Below are positions 62,801-64,000 of a DNA stretch of 64,000 nucleotides, in pieces. The notes under the pieces were generated by a model. It saw only the letters and a list, made by a program, of their open reading frames with translations. It did not search any database and was not told the origin of the DNA. The position numbers were made by a program, and so were the translations under genes. Each line of letters begins with the position of its first letter. Position 1 is the first letter of the stretch. The stretch spans positions 29,238-93,237 of the forward strand of contig JBBQZO010000026.1 of assembly GCA_038207625.1 (NCBI GenBank). The letters run 5' to 3'. This stretch comes from JBBQZO01 sp038207625. Lineage in GTDB: Bacteria > Pseudomonadota > Gammaproteobacteria > Burkholderiales > Burkholderiaceae_D.

Positions 62801-63071
62801 CCGCCAGTATCCACAGCAGCGACACGGCGCTGCCGTCCGGATTCGGTACCAACAGGTTCAGCAGGAGCGCGCCCAGCAGCACGCCGGGCAGCAGGCGCGC
62901 GCCGCCCGTCACCACGGCCGCCAGCGCGATGCCGGCGGGCGGGAACAGCGGCGTCGCGTAACCCGGTGGCAGGGCCAGCAGCAGCGCCAGCTTGCCGGTG
63001 ATCACGTAGGCGAGCACCAGCCCGATGTTGGCCATCAGGAGAGTGCGCCAGCTCGCTGCCCGGGTTTCCAA
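59808..63071 (-). CDS. MASE1-CHASE-PAS-GGDEF-EAL membrane sensor
   Basis: The protein (1087 residues from the TTG at 63071) has eight or so N-terminal helices of MASE1 type, a CHASE sensor region around WLTRVVDAERAQFERAA, a PAS domain, a GGDEF domain and an EAL domain. GGDEF is intact (RLGGDEFVVV), with an inhibitory RxxD site five residues upstream (RDVD). The EAL domain also has its key residues (AEALLRW, NLSARQ, DDFGTGYSSL, AEGVES). It could make and degrade cyclic di-GMP. The start is uncertain: TTG with GAAGGAG eight bases upstream, or an ATG at 63146 with no leader. Confidence 0.93.
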   Translation of the reverse strand: METRAASWRTLLMANIGLVLAYVITGKLALLLALPPGYATPLFPPAGIALAAVVTGGARLLPGVLLGALLLNLLVPNPDGSAVSLLWILAALAAALASTVQAWAGMHLLPRVARAQLASARDVISFLLFAPAMCGVAATLALSAMLVLGVMSPGAAGANWITWWVGDTIGVLLAAPLCWILFGQPRKLWRRRRALVGVPLLLAAGAFIVIYEQVLHAEQARQLQTFRQKAEQAGALLQAQFNEHERFLRTLAKAFDTPALPAHEQFHLVASSYMAQGSGLLAMVWLTRVVDAERAQFERAASTPADGSYALRELGADRLRVAARRANYYPVLYVEPHSMAALRGFDFLSEPVRADALTRALASATPAASAPVTLVTSGRPGVVLLQAISSRADVGAPGAVLGMLLQFDLYLAHALGQTGFDGFAARVDDVTEPARVRVLHDDIGHPSYGDEYLHQLQLGGRNYQLRLAPTAAYLAKHHGWQSWTVLTSGLLLTGLLGALMLLVSGEREQIHSQVREGTATLREREARLQAILDTAGDAILTMDAHGTLETANPAAESLFGYAPGAMYGLALAQLLPLAGQEDTAALLHQLAAGKPFERELSGRKNDASSFPLSISVSQVALAGGALVVAILHDLSEQQRAQAHIYQLAHHDPLTGLENRFSLNLRLEQVIVQMRRARAQAAVLFIDLDHFKKINDTHGHQAGDALLTKVAHRLQQQLRDVDTIARLGGDEFVVVMAGALTPDSVTGVALRIVAALAEPVQLDGTVCHSGASVGVAMYPADGADVSTLLRHADTAMYAAKSQGRGNFQFFSAAMNAATHERLLLENRLWLALEQNEFALYLQPQVSLRDGAVIGAEALLRWHHPELGLIGPERIIPIAEECGLIVPLGEWVLARAVAQLAEWRRDGRGTLRLAVNLSARQCHGTTLLAQLDALLAASAIDPSRLELEITESAAMQDPQRTAALLRQLRQRGIQVAIDDFGTGYSSLSYLKLFALDRLKIDRSFVTDIETDSNDAVIVAATIALAHSLGLAVLAEGVESAAQRDFLRAKQCDEAQGFLFAHPMPAAQLRAWLDGAGAPLTGPARSAPGP

Positions 63072-63148
63072 TCGTGCCGCTCCTTCGGGGTCGATGTGGC
63101 GCGAGCGCCACGCGCAGGCGCGTCGCCGGTTTGCCAGATGCTGCATCG

Positions 63149-63175
63149 ATTGTAGCGGAAAAAAAAGAGCTGCAA
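63149..63175 (-). promoter_or_regulatory. Possible promoter of the MASE1-GGDEF-EAL gene
   Basis: On the minus strand TTGCAG (-35, 63170-63175), a 15-base T-rich spacer and TACAAT (-10, 63149-63154) are seen. It would start a transcript about 70 bases before the preferred TTG start. Confidence 0.45.
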
Positions 63176-63267
63176 GATCGCACTTGCGCTATGTGGCAAG
63201 CTGCGGTTAAAATCATGCCCCGAAGCAGCCAATACGTCAGTTCATGTCAAAACAGCGGCAGAATTAG

Positions 63268-63296
63268 TTGACAGTTATTTGTGGTTGCTTCATACT
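63268..63296 (+). promoter_or_regulatory. Strong sigma-70 promoter of the tRNA-tuf cluster
   Basis: A perfect TTGACA (63268-63273), a 17-base spacer and CATACT (63291-63296) end 14 bases before tRNA-Tyr, as expected for a stable RNA operon. Confidence 0.8.
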
Positions 63297-63310
63297 CTGC
63301 GGTTCCTCGC

Positions 63311-63395
63311 GGAGGGGTGGCCGAGTGGTTAAAGGCGGCAGACTGTAAATCTGCTCACTATGTGTACGCTGGTTCGAATCCAGCCCCCTCCACCA
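63311..63395 (+). tRNA. tRNA-Tyr (anticodon GTA)
   Basis: The acceptor stem GGAGGGG pairs with CCCCTCC; the anticodon loop reads CTGTAAA with GTA; there is a long variable arm and a genome-encoded CCA. The first of three tRNAs before tuf. Confidence 0.96.
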
Positions 63396-63434
63396 AGTTT
63401 TTTGCAGGATGTTGAAGTCGGTGTTGAGAACCTC

Positions 63435-63508
63435 GCGGGTGTAGCTCAATGGTAGAGCAGAAGCCTTCCAAGCTTACGACGAGGGTTCGATTCCCTTCAC
63501 CCGCTCCA
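63435..63508 (+). tRNA. tRNA-Gly (anticodon TCC)
   Basis: GCGGGTG pairs with CACCCGC, the anticodon loop is CTTCCAA with TCC, the T-arm has GGTTCGA, and CCA is encoded. Confidence 0.96.
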
Positions 63509-63542
63509 AGTTCTTGCAATACGCAGTAGCGCCGCAATATCA

Positions 63543-63617
<75 letters not shown>

Positions 63618-63703
63618 GAATTCAAGTAGTACCTTGCATCAGCATCTCAATCAGACAGTCGGGCGTGTGCCTGGGCTATTCTCAAAATCGTTAGGAGTCT
63701 AAA

Positions 63704-64000
63704 ATGGCAAAAGGCAAATTCGAACGGACCAAGCCGCACGTCAACGTCGGCACAATTGGCCACGTCGATCACGGCAAGACCACCCTGACGGCTGCGATCG
63801 CAACCGTTCTGTCGAAGAAATTCGGCGGCGAAGCTAAAGCATACGACCAGATCGATGCGGCACCAGAAGAAAAAGCGCGCGGTATCACCATTAACACCGC
63901 CCACGTTGAGTACGAAACGGCTGCGCGTCACTACGCGCACGTTGACTGCCCAGGCCACGCCGATTACATCAAAAACATGATCACCGGCGCAGCACAGATG
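63704..64000 (+). CDS. tuf: Elongation factor Tu (3' part outside window)
   Basis: EF-Tu delivers aminoacyl-tRNA to the ribosome. The ATG at 63704 follows TAGGAG. The first 99 codons are visible: MAKGKFERTKPHVNVGTIG, the P-loop GHVDHGKT, the switch I region RGITINTAHVEYE and switch II DCPGHADY. The gene continues beyond the window. It is co-transcribed with the three tRNAs. Confidence 0.98.
   Translation, partial: MAKGKFERTKPHVNVGTIGHVDHGKTTLTAAIATVLSKKFGGEAKAYDQIDAAPEEKARGITINTAHVEYETAARHYAHVDCPGHADYIKNMITGAAQM

Overview
This is a 64 kb stretch of high-GC bacterial chromosome. The most likely source is the betaproteobacterial family Oxalobacteraceae (Massilia/Telluria/Duganella group). The clues are the Burkholderiales-type porins, the neighbourhood of metK, two lpxL genes, dapF, a DUF484 gene, xerC, a CobW gene, dksA and hslVU, an SAH riboswitch before ahcY, a PEP-CTERM protein, and the tRNA-Tyr/Gly/Thr block before tuf. 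No prophage, plasmid, CRISPR array or intact insertion sequence is visible; almost everything is chromosomal core or family-level accessory DNA.

Layout. 0-7.4 kb: the end of a type II secretion operon (gspD partial, gspE, gspF, a short gspC) followed by a patatin/Omp85-type autotransporter. 7.4-9.3 kb: an HTH regulator divergent from an outer-membrane protein, and a small basic protein. 9.3-16.7 kb (minus strand): hslVU behind a sigma-32-like promoter, a tandem STAS protein, dksA with a long N-terminal extension, a CobW GTPase with an altered P-loop, xerC and its DUF484 partner. 16.9-21.5 kb: two porins and a Sel1-repeat protein that separate xerC/DUF484 from dapF. 21.5-29.3 kb: dapF, two lipid A acyltransferases, then the methyl cycle and folate genes metK, SAH riboswitch, ahcY, a small membrane protein, metF, and 5-formyl-THF cyclo-ligase. 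29.3-35.1 kb: slt, an NAD(P)-binding epimerase-like protein, a GST, cca and a GNAT protein. 35.1-42 kb: a PstS-like protein, an Lrp-type regulator divergent from hpd, and a giant indolepyruvate oxidoreductase (aromatic amino acid catabolism). 42-47.5 kb: a PEP-CTERM protein, an AraC regulator, DUF3224, an unrecognised Cys-containing membrane protein, MAPEG and an M14 peptidase. 47.5-51.1 kb: repeats, ttcA, folB, a FolM-like reductase and a MidA-type methyltransferase. 51.2-63.1 kb: a signalling island with a membrane J-domain protein, chemoreceptor, CheW, an HD-GYP response regulator, a TPR receiver, an HDOD-GAF protein and a MASE1-CHASE-PAS-GGDEF-EAL protein. 63.3-64 kb: three tRNAs and the start of tuf.

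Working together: metK, ahcY and metF run the activated methyl cycle, with ahcY apparently under SAH control, and cyclo-ligase, folB and the FolM-like gene feed folate. Hpd and the indolepyruvate oxidoreductase remove aromatic amino acids and may be controlled by the divergent Lrp gene. The 52-63 kb genes can sense, make and degrade cyclic di-GMP and could link it to chemotaxis. The best second-look items are the non-canonical CobW P-loop (G to D), the receiver domain whose phosphoacceptor Asp is Glu, the tandem STAS protein with Ser/Asp at matching positions, the unannotated C-terminal domain of the Sel1 protein, and two intergenic REP-like repeat families.
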